Shown here: piece after piece, positions 34,141 through 44,915 of the stretch
Position numbering within the stretch: position 1 is the stretch's first letter
Layout: each line of letters begins with the position of its first letter
Assembly: GCA_015655585.1 (NCBI GenBank)
Contig: JAATEV010000024.1
Span: forward strand, 1-64,000
Source: Terriglobales bacterium
GTDB lineage: Bacteria; Acidobacteriota; Terriglobia; Terriglobales; Acidobacteriaceae
Reading direction: 5' to 3'
DNA: 64,000 nt
The notes under the pieces: model-generated
The model's database searches: none
What the model was told of the DNA's origin: nothing
What the model saw: the letters and a program-made list of their open reading frames with translations, nothing else
Program-made: the position numbers and the translations under genes

Positions 34141-37100
34141 TTATGCGTTGACCGAAGCCTCGGCTTCCTTCTCCGCTTTTTTGGCCTCGGCTCTCGCTTC
34201 GGCAGTGGTCTGACCCAGCTCCGCGGCGACCTTCTCCGTCGTGAACGACTCGATCATATCGCCCGCCTGGATGTCCTTGAAGCCCGCCAGATCGATACCG
34301 CACTCCATGCCCATGCGGACTTCGCTGACATCGTCCTTGAAGCGCTTGAGCGAAGCGATCTTGCCCTTCCAGACCTCTGTCTCGCCCCGCAGCACGCGGA
34401 CCTGCGCATCGCGGCGGATAAGCCCGTCGCGCACGCTGCATCCGGCGATCTGCCCGACCTTCGAGATCCTGAAGACGTTGAGAACCTCCGCCTTGCCCTG
34501 GTAGTGCTCCTTGTACACCGGCTCCAGCAGTCCAAGCATTGCCTTCCGAATCTCGTCACGCAGCTCGTAGATGATCGAGTGCAGGCGAATCTCCACCTTG
34601 TCCTGATCGGCCAGCTCCTGAGCTTTGCGCTCCGGACGCACATTGAACCCGATGATGACCGCGTTCGAAGCCGAAGCCAGCAGCACGTCCGATTCCGTAA
34701 TCGCGCCCACGCCCGAGTGCAGCACCCGCACGCGGACCTTCTCGGTCGACATGTGTTGCAGGTCTTCGGCGATAACCTCCACCGAGCCCTGCACGTCGCC
34801 CTTGATGATCAGGTTCAGGTCCTTCATGCCCGCCTGCTTGATCTGCTCCGCCAGTCCTTCCAGCGACACGCGCGAGCTCTTCGCAAGCTGTGCCTCGCGC
34901 TCCTTCATCTTGCGGTACTGCGCAATGCCCTTGGCCTTGTCGCGGTCCGCCATCACGAGGAACGTATCGCCCGCATCCGGAATCCCTTCGAGACCCAGAA
35001 TCTCGACCGGGGTCGAAGGGCCTGCCTCGGTGATCGGTCGTCCACGGTCGTCGAACATGGCGCGGATCTTGCCGAACGTGTTGCCGACGATGTAGCTGTC
35101 GCCCGTTCGCAGTGTTCCGTTCTGCACCAGCACCGATGCCACCGCACCGCGTCCGCGATCCAGCTTGGCCTCGATGACCGTACCCACCGCCGGACGGTCC
35201 GGCGTGGCCTTGGGAGCCGCAATATCGGCCACCAGGCAGATCATCTCTTCCAGAAGATCGAGGTTGATGCGCTTCTTCGCCGAGACATCCACGAAGACCG
35301 TATCGCCGCCCCATGCCTCCGGCTGCAATCCGCGATCCGCAAGCTGCTGCTTCACGCGGTCCGGCTGCGCCTCGGGCTTGTCGATCTTGTTTACCGCCAC
35401 GATGATCGGTACATTCGCTGCCTTCGCATGGTCAATGGCTTCCAGCGTCTGTGGCATCACGCCATCGTCCGCCGCAACCACAATCACAACGATGTCCGTG
35501 ATCTTCGCGCCGCGAGCACGCATCCGGGTAAACGCCTCGTGACCCGGCGTATCCAAGAAGACGATTTCGCGTCCGAACGCAGGCGAATCCGGCTTGGTCA
35601 CATGCACCTTGTACGCGCCGATGTGCTGTGTAATGCCTCCAGCCTCACCCGCCGCAACGTCGGTCATGCGAATCGCGTCCAGCAGTGAGGTTTTACCGTG
35701 GTCGACGTGGCCCATTACGGTCACCACCGGCGAGCGGATGATCTCCACCATACCGGTCGTATCTTCCAGGAAGCCTTCAATCGCCTCGTTCTCAAGCTGC
35801 TCTTCGACCGAGATGATGGTCGCATCCGCGCCAAACTGACGTGCTACGTCCTTCACCAACTCGCCTTCGAGCGACTGATTCACCGTCACGAACACGCCCT
35901 TCATCAGCAGCGTCGCAATCAGGTCTTTGCCGCGAATATCCAGCTTCTCCGCCAGGTCCTTGACGCTGATCCCTTCCGTCACCGTGATCGACTTGGTGAT
36001 CGGTAGCGGCTCACGCGAGAACTGCTGACCGCCATAACGCGGTGGCGGATTGAAGCCCTTCATCGGGCCTTCTTTGGTCTTCTCGTAGCGTTGGTTTCCG
36101 CGGCGCTGGCCTGGTCTTGCGCTCGGACGCGCTCCCGTCGGAATCTCGCCTGGTCCCGGCAATAGTCCACCGGCGCCAGGAGCGCCGCCCGGCCTCGGAC
36201 CAAAGCCCGGCCGTGCGCCAAACGGAGGACGCGGTCCCCCCGGAGTAAATCCAGGACGTCCCGGAGCACCGCCCGGTCCGCCGCCGGGGCCACCCGGGAA
36301 GCTCCGTGTCGGATGCATCGGACGCCGTGCGCCCGGAGGCATGGAAGGACGTCCGCCCGGTCCTCCCGGAGTCTGCGGACGAGGCCGCTCGAAGATAGGG
36401 CGTCCGCGCTGCGGCGTTCCCGGCGTAACTGCCGGAGCCGTATAGATGGGACGAGGTCCGGTCTGCGGCATAATCACACGCCGCGCCGGAACGGCAGGAG
36501 TTGCCGGAGCCGCAGACACCGGAGTAACCGGGGCTGTTGCTGCTGGAGTTGTCGCTGGAGCCGTCACAATGGCGGCCGGAGCCGCAGTCTCTGCAGGAGC
36601 CGCAACCGATGCCGCGGGAGCGCCAGGCGCTGCGGCAGCAGGAGCCGGAGTTACAGCCGCTGGAGTCGCAACTACAGGAGCCGCCGTCGGAGCCGCAGCT
36701 ACAGCCGGGGCAGCCGCAGGAGATGCGGCAACTACCGGCTTCGCAGCTACCGGAGCGGTCTGGGGTGCAGGGGGAGCCGGAGCCGCAACAACAGCGGCCG
36801 GCCGCTCTGCTGGAGCTTGAGGCGCTGCGGCAGCAGCAGGAGGCCGTGCGATCACCGGGCCAACCGGGGGCCTGCTCGCAATCGCCGGAGCTGGATGAAC
36901 AATGTTCGCCTGCTGGCGGGGCTGCGGTACGATGCGGCGCGGAGCGGGAGGAGTCGTCGGAGCCCCAGCCGAAGCATGGACCGGAGCAGAGGAGGAGGCC
37001 GGAGCAGCCGCAACCACTGCAGGCTTAGGCGCTGCGGCTACCGGCACCGAGCCGGCGGGAGGCGCAGCCACGACGACTGCGGGGCGCACAGGAGGGGCGG

Positions 37101-37401
37101 CTTTGATCGCGGCCTCGGCCTGCTTGCGTTCCAGAATCGCCTTCAGCGCATCGCCCGGCTTTGAGACCTTGGAGAGGTCGAACTTCGGTTTATTGTCCAC
37201 GGCGGCCCGGCTCGAACCAGAATTGCCGCGGCCTCCATTCCGGAAGTAGTCGCGCACCTTCTCCGCTTCATCGGCTTCGATGGAGCTGGAGTGGGTCAAG
37301 GGCTTATCCTTGGACACGCCCAGTGCGTTCAGCGCGTCCAGAATCGGCTTCGCTTTCATCTCCAGTTCTCGTGCCAGATCGTTGATTCGAACTTTGATCA
37401 T
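34141..37401 (-). CDS. infB: Translation initiation factor IF-2
   Basis: IF-2 is the GTPase that places fMet-tRNA on the small ribosomal subunit. The N-terminal IF2-N domain is seen as [20 protein letters not shown], followed by an unusually long Ala/Pro/Gly-rich linker (about residues 90-440), then a second IF2-N-like domain ([20 protein letters not shown]). The G domain begins near residue 562 with [23 protein letters not shown] and NKIDKPEA follow. Domains II-IV end with the typical IF-2 C-terminal barrel ([18 protein letters not shown]). The start MIKVRIN is unambiguous. Length (1,086 aa) is on the long side because of the linker. It is the last gene of the operon, followed by a strong terminator. 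Confidence 0.98.
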   Translation of the reverse strand: MIKVRINDLARELEMKAKPILDALNALGVSKDKPLTHSSSIEADEAEKVRDYFRNGGRGNSGSSRAAVDNKPKFDLSKVSKPGDALKAILERKQAEAAIKAAPPVRPAVVVAAPPAGSVPVAAAPKPAVVAAAPASSSAPVHASAGAPTTPPAPRRIVPQPRQQANIVHPAPAIASRPPVGPVIARPPAAAAAPQAPAERPAAVVAAPAPPAPQTAPVAAKPVVAASPAAAPAVAAAPTAAPVVATPAAVTPAPAAAAPGAPAASVAAPAETAAPAAIVTAPATTPAATAPVTPVSAAPATPAVPARRVIMPQTGPRPIYTAPAVTPGTPQRGRPIFERPRPQTPGGPGGRPSMPPGARRPMHPTRSFPGGPGGGPGGAPGRPGFTPGGPRPPFGARPGFGPRPGGAPGAGGLLPGPGEIPTGARPSARPGQRRGNQRYEKTKEGPMKGFNPPPRYGGQQFSREPLPITKSITVTEGISVKDLAEKLDIRGKDLIATLLMKGVFVTVNQSLEGELVKDVARQFGADATIISVEEQLENEAIEGFLEDTTGMVEIIRSPVVTVMGHVDHGKTSLLDAIRMTDVAAGEAGGITQHIGAYKVHVTKPDSPAFGREIVFLDTPGHEAFTRMRARGAKITDIVVIVVAADDGVMPQTLEAIDHAKAANVPIIVAVNKIDKPEAQPDRVKQQLADRGLQPEAWGGDTVFVDVSAKKRINLDLLEEMICLVADIAAPKATPDRPAVGTVIEAKLDRGRGAVASVLVQNGTLRTGDSYIVGNTFGKIRAMFDDRGRPITEAGPSTPVEILGLEGIPDAGDTFLVMADRDKAKGIAQYRKMKEREAQLAKSSRVSLEGLAEQIKQAGMKDLNLIIKGDVQGSVEVIAEDLQHMSTEKVRVRVLHSGVGAITESDVLLASASNAVIIGFNVRPERKAQELADQDKVEIRLHSIIYELRDEIRKAMLGLLEPVYKEHYQGKAEVLNVFRISKVGQIAGCSVRDGLIRRDAQVRVLRGETEVWKGKIASLKRFKDDVSEVRMGMECGIDLAGFKDIQAGDMIESFTTEKVAAELGQTTAEARAEAKKAEKEAEASVNA

Positions 37402-37538
37402 CCGTCCCTTTTCGCTTCCTTGCGCCTTAGCTGTTCATATCAGCCTCATCGGAGTAGGAATCTGTGTTGTAAGTATTATTATCCCTGAAACTGCTGCTTT
37501 CGCGTCCCAGGAGGTCCTTGGTTACGTGGCTCCAACCG

Positions 37539-39110
<1,572 letters not shown>

Positions 39111-39207
39111 CGTTCCCACATCCTTCACTGATCTGCCCCGCAAACCTGCCAGGCGGAAATTAATCTTTTTTGCTGCTGCCAAACCCCTGCAACCAAAGCC
39201 CTGCGGC

Positions 39208-39855
39208 CTAAATCTCCGTCACCAGATTCGCCTTCTCTACATTCCCCAGGGCGATCTCCACGTTCTGGCTGGTTGCAGCCTTCTTCGCCTTGCCCTTCTG
39301 CTTCACCGCAGTCAGGTCCAGCGTCAAAACCCCGTCCGCAAACTGCGTCAGACGGCCCTGCCAATGCCTGTTGTCGTTCACCGGAGAGAAGGTCTGCACC
39401 TTCACCAGGCTTCCGGCAAAGCGGCTGTAGTCCTCCGCCTTGGTCAGCTTGCGTTCCAGCCCCGGCGACGAAACTTCCAACGTATACTCCGCGCCCGGAA
39501 TCAGGTCTTCCACGTCCAGCACCGTGCCAAAATCCTGCGCAAACACCGCACAATCTTCATGGGTTACGCCGGAAAGCCTCTCCACCGGCACGCCCTTCGG
39601 AAGTTCCTCCAGCAGTGGATCGACCGAATCTATAGAACCAGCCTCAGCAGAACCAGCCTCGGCTTCTTCGCTCGTCCCTCCCGCCGCCAGAATCTTCTCG
39701 GCCAGCTTCGCCCGCTCTTCGGCATTCTTCTCGATAAACACCCGCAGCGTCCGAAACTTAGCCCCGCCCTGAAACTCCAGGTCGACCACCTCCAGGTGGT
39801 GTGACGCGGCAACCCGCTCCGCCGTGGCTCGAATTTCGTCCAGATGCACTGCCAT
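39208..39855 (-). CDS. rimP: Ribosome maturation factor RimP with an internal insertion
   Basis: RimP is needed for maturation of the 30S subunit. I use the ATG at 39855 (MAVHLDEIRATAERVAASHH); the track start lies inside the leader terminator. Family signatures are LEVVDLEFQGGAKFRTLRVFIEK, HEDCAVFAQDFGTVLDVED, IPGAEYTLEVSSPGLERKL and the C-terminal SH3-like domain. About 45 extra residues (NAEERAKLAEKILAAGG to PKGVP) interrupt the usual junction between the first beta sheet and the HEDC segment, so the protein has 215 residues rather than about 155-180. It begins the rimP-nusA-infB operon. Confidence 0.93.
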   Translation of the reverse strand: MAVHLDEIRATAERVAASHHLEVVDLEFQGGAKFRTLRVFIEKNAEERAKLAEKILAAGGTSEEAEAGSAEAGSIDSVDPLLEELPKGVPVERLSGVTHEDCAVFAQDFGTVLDVEDLIPGAEYTLEVSSPGLERKLTKAEDYSRFAGSLVKVQTFSPVNDNRHWQGRLTQFADGVLTLDLTAVKQKGKAKKAATSQNVEIALGNVEKANLVTEI

Positions 39856-39912
39856 AAACCTTCTTCCGACTCTCTTCTTCCACTTCCCGGGATGCTTTTT
39901 GGAGCAAATAAA

Positions 39913-39932
39913 AAGTGGGCATCGGCCCACTT
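39913..39932 (-). terminator. Leader terminator / attenuator upstream of rimP
   Basis: On the minus strand AAGTGGGC and GCCCACTT make a perfect 8-bp stem with a 4-base loop, immediately followed by TTTTTATTTG. It lies between the predicted promoter (40001-40029) and the rimP start (39855), so it would terminate part of the transcripts before the operon. It fits autoregulation by NusA known for the metY-rimP-nusA-infB operon of E. coli, which is inference here. Confidence 0.7.
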
Positions 39933-40000
39933 ATCTCCTTCGCCATTTGCCGGTGCGTACACGGCCTCTTCTGCGACGGAACAAAGTCGTTGCAAACTTG

Positions 40001-40029
40001 ATAATACACTCGGTTTTTGGGGAATTCAA
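40001..40029 (-). promoter_or_regulatory. Sigma-70-type promoter of rimP-nusA-infB
   Basis: On the minus strand TTGAAT (40024-40029) is separated by exactly 17 bases from TATTAT (40001-40006), a near-consensus promoter. It gives a start near 39994 and a leader of about 140 bases that includes the terminator-like hairpin. The divergent guaB gene starts about 215 bases away. Confidence 0.7.
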
Positions 40030-40242
40030 TAGGGCATCCCCGCCACTTGTGCCTCGTCGGCCATATCCTTCAGGAGCCTCGCAGGCAAATCCAGCCTCAC
40101 ACGCGAATCCCCTGAACCGATTGCAGCCCCTCCGGCATCAAAAGTTGATCTTGATGGTAGGCAACTCTACAATCGAAGAAATCCAGCGAAACGAGGCTCC
40201 GTGCGGACCCGGCGCATCGCCCGGCCATCAAAAAACAAAAAT

Positions 40243-41766
40243 ATGATCATCACTCCCGTTCCTGAAGCCCTGACCTTCGACGATGTCCTTCTCGTCCCTG
40301 CCTATAGCGATGTGGTTCCCACCCAGGTAAGCACCCAGACCCAGCTCACCCGCAACATCACCCTCAACACCCCGCTGGTCTCCGCTGCCATGGATACCGT
40401 CACCGAATCCCGCCTCGCCATCGCCATGGCCCAGCAGGGAGGTCTCGGCGTCATCCACCGCAATCTCACCATCGAGCAGCAGGCCGGCGAGATCGACAAG
40501 GTCAAGCGCTCCGAGTCCGGCATGATCGTCGACCCCGTCACTATCGGCCCCGACCGCCCTATCGCCGACGCCCTTGAAGTCATGCGCCGCTACAAGATCT
40601 CTGGCGTCCCCGTCACCAAGAACAAGAAGCTCGTCGGCATCCTCACCAATCGCGACCTCCGCTTCGTCTCCCGCACCGACCTCCTCATCGATGAGGTCAT
40701 GACCAAGAACAACCTCATCACCGTGCCCGTCGGCACTACCCTTGAACAGGCCGAAGAGATCCTCCATCACCATCGTGTCGAAAAGCTCCTCGTCGTCAAC
40801 GACGACTACGAACTCAAGGGCCTCATCACCGTCAAGGACATCCAGAAAAAACTCAAGTACCCCAACGCCAGCAAGGACTCGCAGGGCCGCCTCCGCGTAG
40901 CCGGAGCCATTGGGGCCACCGGCGACTTCCTGGAGCGCGCCGCCGCCCTCATCGAGGCTCGCGTCGACGCCTTAGCCATCGACTCCGCCCACGGCCATTC
41001 CTCCCGCGTTCTGGAGGCTGTCAGTGAGGTCAAGAAGCGCTTCCCCAACGTCGATCTCCTCGCTGGAAACATCGCTACCTACGACGGAGCCCAGGCCCTC
41101 ATGGATGCTGGAGCCGACGCCATCAAGGTCGGCATCGGTCCCGGCTCCATCTGCACTACCCGCATGGTCACTGGCGCGGGTATGCCGCAGATCACCGCTA
41201 TCTCCGAGGCCTTCCGCGCCACTGAGCCCCGCGGCATCCCCCTCATCGCCGACGGCGGCATCAAGTACTCCGGCGACATCACCAAGGCCATCGCCGCCGG
41301 AGCCGGAGTCATCATGATCGGCTCCCTCTTCGCCGGTGTAGACGAGTCGCCCGGCGAGACCATCCTCTACCAGGGCCGCTCCTTCAAGGCCTACCGCGGC
41401 ATGGGCTCACTCTCGGCCATGGCCCAGGGTTCTGGCGAGCGTTACTTCCAGAGCAAGGACGACATCGACTCCGCCTCCACCGAGCGCCCGTCCCTCACCG
41501 CCCGCGAGACCAGCACGAACAACCGCCTCGCCAAGTTCGTTCCCGAGGGCATCGAAGGTCGCGTGCCTCACCGTGGACCACTCGAAGGCATGGTCTACCA
41601 GCTCGTAGGCGGCCTCCGCGCAGGCATGGGCTACCTCGGCTGCGGCACCATCCCCGAGTTGCAGAAGAACGGTCGCTTCATTCGCATCTCCAACGCCGGT
41701 CTCCGCGAGAGCCACGTCCACGATGTCATCATCACCCGCGAAGCCCCCAACTACCACGTAGAGTAG
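40243..41766 (+). CDS. guaB: IMP dehydrogenase
   Basis: GuaB oxidises IMP to XMP with NAD+, the committed step to GMP. The start [20 protein letters not shown] is the usual one; the track start at 40201 adds 14 residues without a ribosome site. The core TIM barrel begins at residues 1-95, is interrupted by two CBS domains (about 95-210, [20 protein letters not shown] and [20 protein letters not shown]) and continues with [13 protein letters not shown] and [20 protein letters not shown], where the Cys is the catalytic nucleophile. The flap has [10 protein letters not shown] and [10 protein letters not shown]-like text ([15 protein letters not shown]). Length of 507 residues is normal. It is monocistronic, convergent with the TIGR03435 gene. 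Confidence 0.98.
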   Translation: MIITPVPEALTFDDVLLVPAYSDVVPTQVSTQTQLTRNITLNTPLVSAAMDTVTESRLAIAMAQQGGLGVIHRNLTIEQQAGEIDKVKRSESGMIVDPVTIGPDRPIADALEVMRRYKISGVPVTKNKKLVGILTNRDLRFVSRTDLLIDEVMTKNNLITVPVGTTLEQAEEILHHHRVEKLLVVNDDYELKGLITVKDIQKKLKYPNASKDSQGRLRVAGAIGATGDFLERAAALIEARVDALAIDSAHGHSSRVLEAVSEVKKRFPNVDLLAGNIATYDGAQALMDAGADAIKVGIGPGSICTTRMVTGAGMPQITAISEAFRATEPRGIPLIADGGIKYSGDITKAIAAGAGVIMIGSLFAGVDESPGETILYQGRSFKAYRGMGSLSAMAQGSGERYFQSKDDIDSASTERPSLTARETSTNNRLAKFVPEGIEGRVPHRGPLEGMVYQLVGGLRAGMGYLGCGTIPELQKNGRFIRISNAGLRESHVHDVIITREAPNYHVE

Positions 41767-41793
41767 CAACATACACGCGCATAAATCGGGTGC

Positions 41794-41830
41794 CCCATCT
41801 TCGCGACGGTAGTATCGTCGCGAAGATGGG
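41794..41830. repeat. Perfect 15-bp palindromic hairpin between guaB and the TIGR03435 gene
   Basis: CCCATCTTCGCGACG (41794-41808) and CGTCGCGAAGATGGG (41816-41830) are perfectly complementary around a 7-base loop. It starts 28 bases after the guaB stop. No U-tract follows, so it looks like a REP-type dispersed palindrome that also may stop transcription from both convergent genes. Such CCCATCTTCGCGAC units recur between genes in related acidobacteria, to my knowledge. Confidence 0.7.
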
Positions 41831-41921
41831 CATTCGCGCTTAAAGCGCGAACCGTCTTCCTGTTGATACATCCAAAGCCATTTCTGCGATTTTGCATCGC
41901 AAAGGCCTATCGTAGTGAGGA

Positions 41922-42746
41922 TCAATTCTCAGTAGGTTTACTTGCGCTATCGATCACCACAGTCTCCACTGGACCTTTCCCAGACTTGAGGTTGAGTCCC
42001 AGTCTCTTCATCACATCCAGAATCCCTGCGGTATAGTCCGTGTTCGTCGGATCATCCGGTTCTAGATGAAAATCGTACTTCCCTGTCAGTCCGGTCTGAT
42101 CCAGAACAGGCCGCCGCAACATATCGCTCAATTTCTTCGCCATAAAAGGCATCGAGACATTGATGCCCGTCGCTTCACCGTCGGCGATGTTGCCCGGTTT
42201 CATCATGGAACTCATCCTCGTGTCCGCATCTTCGTGCTCCGGCTTATGAAGATGAAGCTCGCCCTTCCCGCGCGACAGGATATACACCTGACCTTCTTTC
42301 GTCTCCCGATGAATCTTCAGGGCGAACCGCTGTGCCAGTAGCGTTCGCAGCATCTCACGTTGTTCCTGGCTAGGGGTAGCCTGTATCGGAGGTCCCTGGG
42401 CTGTCCTCGACGGAGACCCCTCGGGCGGCACTGCCTCTATGTTGTATCTCTCTTTCTCCATCCACGGCTCGCCTCCCAGAATCTGGCTCCGCGGTATCTC
42501 GTAGGCGTAGTAAATGAGCATCTTCAGGTCCGCGAATCCTACCAGGACTCGTCCTCCGGGTCTCCCGTAAAAGCCAATCGCCCCTCCGGTGGTCGGGTCC
42601 ACGGGTTTAATCGTAGCCACCTCAAACGAAGGCGCTCCGGCGTTATCGATCCTGGCTGATCCAGTCTCCGCAGATACCTGCCCCCACAGTGCAGGAGCAA
42701 AACACCACATCCCCATAACCAATGCCCATTCTGCTCGTCTCGACAT
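41922..42746 (-). CDS. TIGR03435-family exported protein
   Basis: A 274-residue protein with a signal or anchor segment (WALVMGMWCFAPALWGQV). Family features are SFEVATIKPVDPTTGGAIGF, RVLVGFADLKMLIYYAYEIP, ILGGEPWMEKERYNIEAVPP, RTLLAQRFALKIHRETKEGQ and VLDQTGLTGKYDFHLEPDDP, followed by the C-terminal LGLNLKSGKGPVETVVIDSA. This soil-associated family is greatly expanded in Acidobacteriota and its function is unknown. I choose the ATG at 42746 (MSRRAEWALV), preceded by GGAAGAGC; the track start at 42857 adds 37 residues without a signal-like character. The promoter must overlap the SDR control region. Confidence 0.88.
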   Translation of the reverse strand: MSRRAEWALVMGMWCFAPALWGQVSAETGSARIDNAGAPSFEVATIKPVDPTTGGAIGFYGRPGGRVLVGFADLKMLIYYAYEIPRSQILGGEPWMEKERYNIEAVPPEGSPSRTAQGPPIQATPSQEQREMLRTLLAQRFALKIHRETKEGQVYILSRGKGELHLHKPEHEDADTRMSSMMKPGNIADGEATGINVSMPFMAKKLSDMLRRPVLDQTGLTGKYDFHLEPDDPTNTDYTAGILDVMKRLGLNLKSGKGPVETVVIDSASKPTEN

Positions 42747-42886
42747 GCTCTTCCACCGCCTTGGTTTCAATCGATCTCTCTGATCTAAATACGAACAGTC
42801 ATCGAATAAGACTCTATCTTGTGCTTTTCGTTGGATGGAACTCATCTCCGGCAGCACACAAAAAAGGATAATCTTTTCTGAATCTA

Positions 42887-42902
42887 TAGACCGACTGGTC
42901 TA
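42887..42902 (+). promoter_or_regulatory. NemR/TetR-type operator upstream of the SDR-tetR operon
   Basis: TAGACC and GGTCTA are perfect inverted half-sites separated by 4 bases (GACT). The same TAGACC-N4-GGTCTA form is, to my knowledge, the operator of E. coli NemR. It lies 49 bases upstream of the SDR start, where it could overlap a promoter. The TetR-family regulator encoded at 43858 is the obvious candidate to bind it. Confidence 0.7.
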
Positions 42903-42950
42903 CTCTTATGGATGTGCCGCCAATCAGGCGCACCCGAAAAGGAGACCATC

Positions 42951-43760
42951 ATGTCCAGCCAGACCAGCAAAGGCGCCGCTCTCATCACCGGCGCTTCCAC
43001 AGGAATCGGCGCTGTCTACGCCGACCGCCTCGCCAAGCGCGGTTACGACCTCATCCTCGTCGCCCGCAGTCAGGACAAGCTCAACGAAGTCGCCAGCCAG
43101 ATTCAGTCCTCCACCGGACGCCAGGTCGAGACCCTCCAGGCCGACCTCACCGCTCCCGCCGACGTCAAGCGCGTCGTCGATCGCCTCGCCTCCGACGCCT
43201 CCATCACCGCGCTCGTGAACAACGCCGGTATTGCCGCGACAGGCAAGCTCCTCGACTCCGACCCCGACTACCTCGACCAGATGATTCAGCTCAATGTCGT
43301 AACCCTGACGCGGCTCGCCCTCGCCGCCGCTCCGGCATTCGTCGCTCGCGGCAACGGCCTCATCATCAACATCGGCTCCATCGTCGCGCTCGCGCCCGAG
43401 CTTCTGAACGGAACCTACAGCGGTACCAAGGCCTACGTCCAGAACTTCAGCACCTCGCTCAAGAACGAGCTGGCGGACAAGGGAGTCACCGTGCAGGTGG
43501 TCCTTCCCGGAGCAACCGCGACCCCGCTCTGGGGCAAGGCCGGACTCCCCGTTCATCATCTCCCTGCCGAGATCGTCATGACCACCGAAAACATGGTCGA
43601 TGCTTCCCTCGCCGGTCTCGATCAGGGTGAGTTCGTCACCATCCCCTCGCTGCCCAATGCCGCCGACTTCGAGGCCTACGAGAAGGCACGCCTGGCTCTT
43701 GCCCCGAACCTCTCGCGCAAGGCTCCGGCTTCGCGCTACGGCGTCGCAGCGGAGAACTAA
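42951..43760 (+). CDS. Short-chain dehydrogenase/reductase, NAD(P)-dependent
   Basis: A 269-residue classical SDR. The ATG at 42951 follows AAAAGGAGACCATC; the track start lies upstream without a site. It has the coenzyme-binding TGASTGIG, the NNAG motif (LVNNAGIAATG), Ser in INIGSIVAL and the catalytic YSGTK (Tyr and Lys in the YxxxK pattern). RSQDK at the end of the second strand suggests NADP preference. It probably reduces a reactive carbonyl or a similar small molecule. It forms a unit with the downstream TetR-family gene (98 bases away), with a hairpin in between, and has a NemR-like palindrome upstream, so induction by its electrophilic substrate is likely. Confidence 0.9.
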   Translation: MSSQTSKGAALITGASTGIGAVYADRLAKRGYDLILVARSQDKLNEVASQIQSSTGRQVETLQADLTAPADVKRVVDRLASDASITALVNNAGIAATGKLLDSDPDYLDQMIQLNVVTLTRLALAAAPAFVARGNGLIINIGSIVALAPELLNGTYSGTKAYVQNFSTSLKNELADKGVTVQVVLPGATATPLWGKAGLPVHHLPAEIVMTTENMVDASLAGLDQGEFVTIPSLPNAADFEAYEKARLALAPNLSRKAPASRYGVAAEN

Positions 43761-43799
43761 GCGGCAGCGCAACATCAGCCGGTACCATAAGAACGTGAA

Positions 43800-43824
43800 G
43801 CCTCCGCGTACCCTGCGCGGAGGC
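43800..43824 (+). repeat. Hairpin between the SDR and tetR genes
   Basis: GCCTCCGCG and CGCGGAGGC form a perfect 9-bp stem with loop TACCCTG. The 3' arm contains GGAGG that would serve as ribosome site for the upstream alternative start (43828) of the TetR gene, so the structure could lower regulator synthesis relative to the enzyme. It could also act as a partial terminator. Confidence 0.5.
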
Positions 43825-43857
43825 CGCATGTTCTTCCACCAGAAAGCGAGCAGCACC

Positions 43858-44466
43858 ATGCTATCCAAAGCGGAGGTTGCACCGAAGGTCCCATCCACAC
43901 GCGAGCGGCTCATCGACGCCGGACTAGAGCTGATGCGCAAACATGGCTATGCCGCCACTGGCCTGCAGGAGATTCTGGAGGCGGCCAGCGTACCCAAGGG
44001 TTCCTTCTATCACCACTTCGGCAGCAAGGAGGAGTTCACCGCCGCGCTCGTCGAACGCTATGCTGCGCTCGAAGGAACTCACTGCGCCGAAGTCCTCGGA
44101 AACACTCGGCAGGCCCCGCTCAAGCGGCTGCGGCGATACTTCGAAGACCTCATTCGTGTCGCCGGACAGAGCGCGCCCATCCACGGCTGTCTTCTCGGGG
44201 GCCTCAGTGTGGAGATCGCTGGCGAAAGCTCGTTGTTGCAGGGGCGCCTCAGCGCCAGCTTTGCTACCTGGCAGACTGGCATAGCTGCCGTGCTGCGCGA
44301 GGCGATTGAAGCAGGAGATCTGCCGAACTCGACCAGACCGGAACCGCTGGCGGGGTTCATACTCAATAGCTGGGAGGGGGCCTTGCTCCGCTCGCAGGCC
44401 GACAAAAGCGACGCCCCGCTGAAGAACTTCCTTTATTATGTCTTCGAGGGTCTGCTGACGAAGTAA
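43858..44466 (+). CDS. TetR-family transcriptional regulator, NemR/AcuR-like
   Basis: A 202-residue repressor. The N-terminal helix-turn-helix is RLIDAGLELMRKHGYAATGL followed by QEILEAASVPKGSFYHHFGS, a textbook TetR motif. The C-terminal domain (IHGCLLGGLSVEIAGES, FILNSWEGALLRSQADKS) resembles NemR/AcuR. The Cys in GCLLGG sits where NemR has its sensor Cys106. The Lys175 partner of NemR seems replaced by Gln in RSQ, by my rough alignment. The start could also be 43828 (MFFHQK), which has GGAGG too close to it. It probably controls its own operon through the palindrome at 42887. The long track ORF upstream of 43828 is a shadow of the SDR gene. Confidence 0.85.
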   Translation: MLSKAEVAPKVPSTRERLIDAGLELMRKHGYAATGLQEILEAASVPKGSFYHHFGSKEEFTAALVERYAALEGTHCAEVLGNTRQAPLKRLRRYFEDLIRVAGQSAPIHGCLLGGLSVEIAGESSLLQGRLSASFATWQTGIAAVLREAIEAGDLPNSTRPEPLAGFILNSWEGALLRSQADKSDAPLKNFLYYVFEGLLTK

Positions 44467-44512
44467 GGGTATATAAAATCAATACTTTGCATAAAACGTA
44501 CAGGGGGAGGGG

Positions 44513-44809
44513 ATGCCGATAGCCAAACTCATCATCGAGCTCGATATTCCCCATGCCCAGTCCCTCAAAGACCGCCGTCAGGTTGTCCGTTCGCTCAAGG
44601 ACAAGCTTCGCCACAGCTTCAACCTCTCCGTGGCCGAACTGGACGAAGTCGGCGCATGGAACCGCGCCACCCTCGGAATCGTGACCATATCCTCTTCCAC
44701 CAGCTACCTGACCAGCCAGATCCAGCAGATTGATCATGCCATCCACCGCATTTCCGCCACCCTAAGCGCCGAGGTCATTGACTCCTATGCAGAAATCCTG
44801 CCCGAGTAG
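44513..44809 (+). CDS. DUF503 (YlxP-like) protein
   Basis: A 98-residue protein with the DUF503 pattern: PIAKLIIELDIPHAQSLKDR followed by RQVVRSLKDKLRHSFNLSVAELDEVGAWNRATLGIVTIS. The SLKDKR-VVRSLKDKLRHSFN motif is highly characteristic. In many bacteria this gene lies between infB and rbfA, and a role around ribosome maturation is suspected. Here it stays upstream of rbfA although infB is about 7 kb away, so half of the ancestral order is kept. It has its own GGAGG-like site (GGGGGAGGGG) close to the ATG. Confidence 0.85.
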   Translation: MPIAKLIIELDIPHAQSLKDRRQVVRSLKDKLRHSFNLSVAELDEVGAWNRATLGIVTISSSTSYLTSQIQQIDHAIHRISATLSAEVIDSYAEILPE

Positions 44810-44915
44810 CTCCGGACATCACACACAAAGTAAAAGGCTTATCCGATAGATCGCCTCAGGGGCTAGGTGGAAAGAAACATTTTTGATATCCTCAACCGTT
44901 CGACCTACTAAATTT

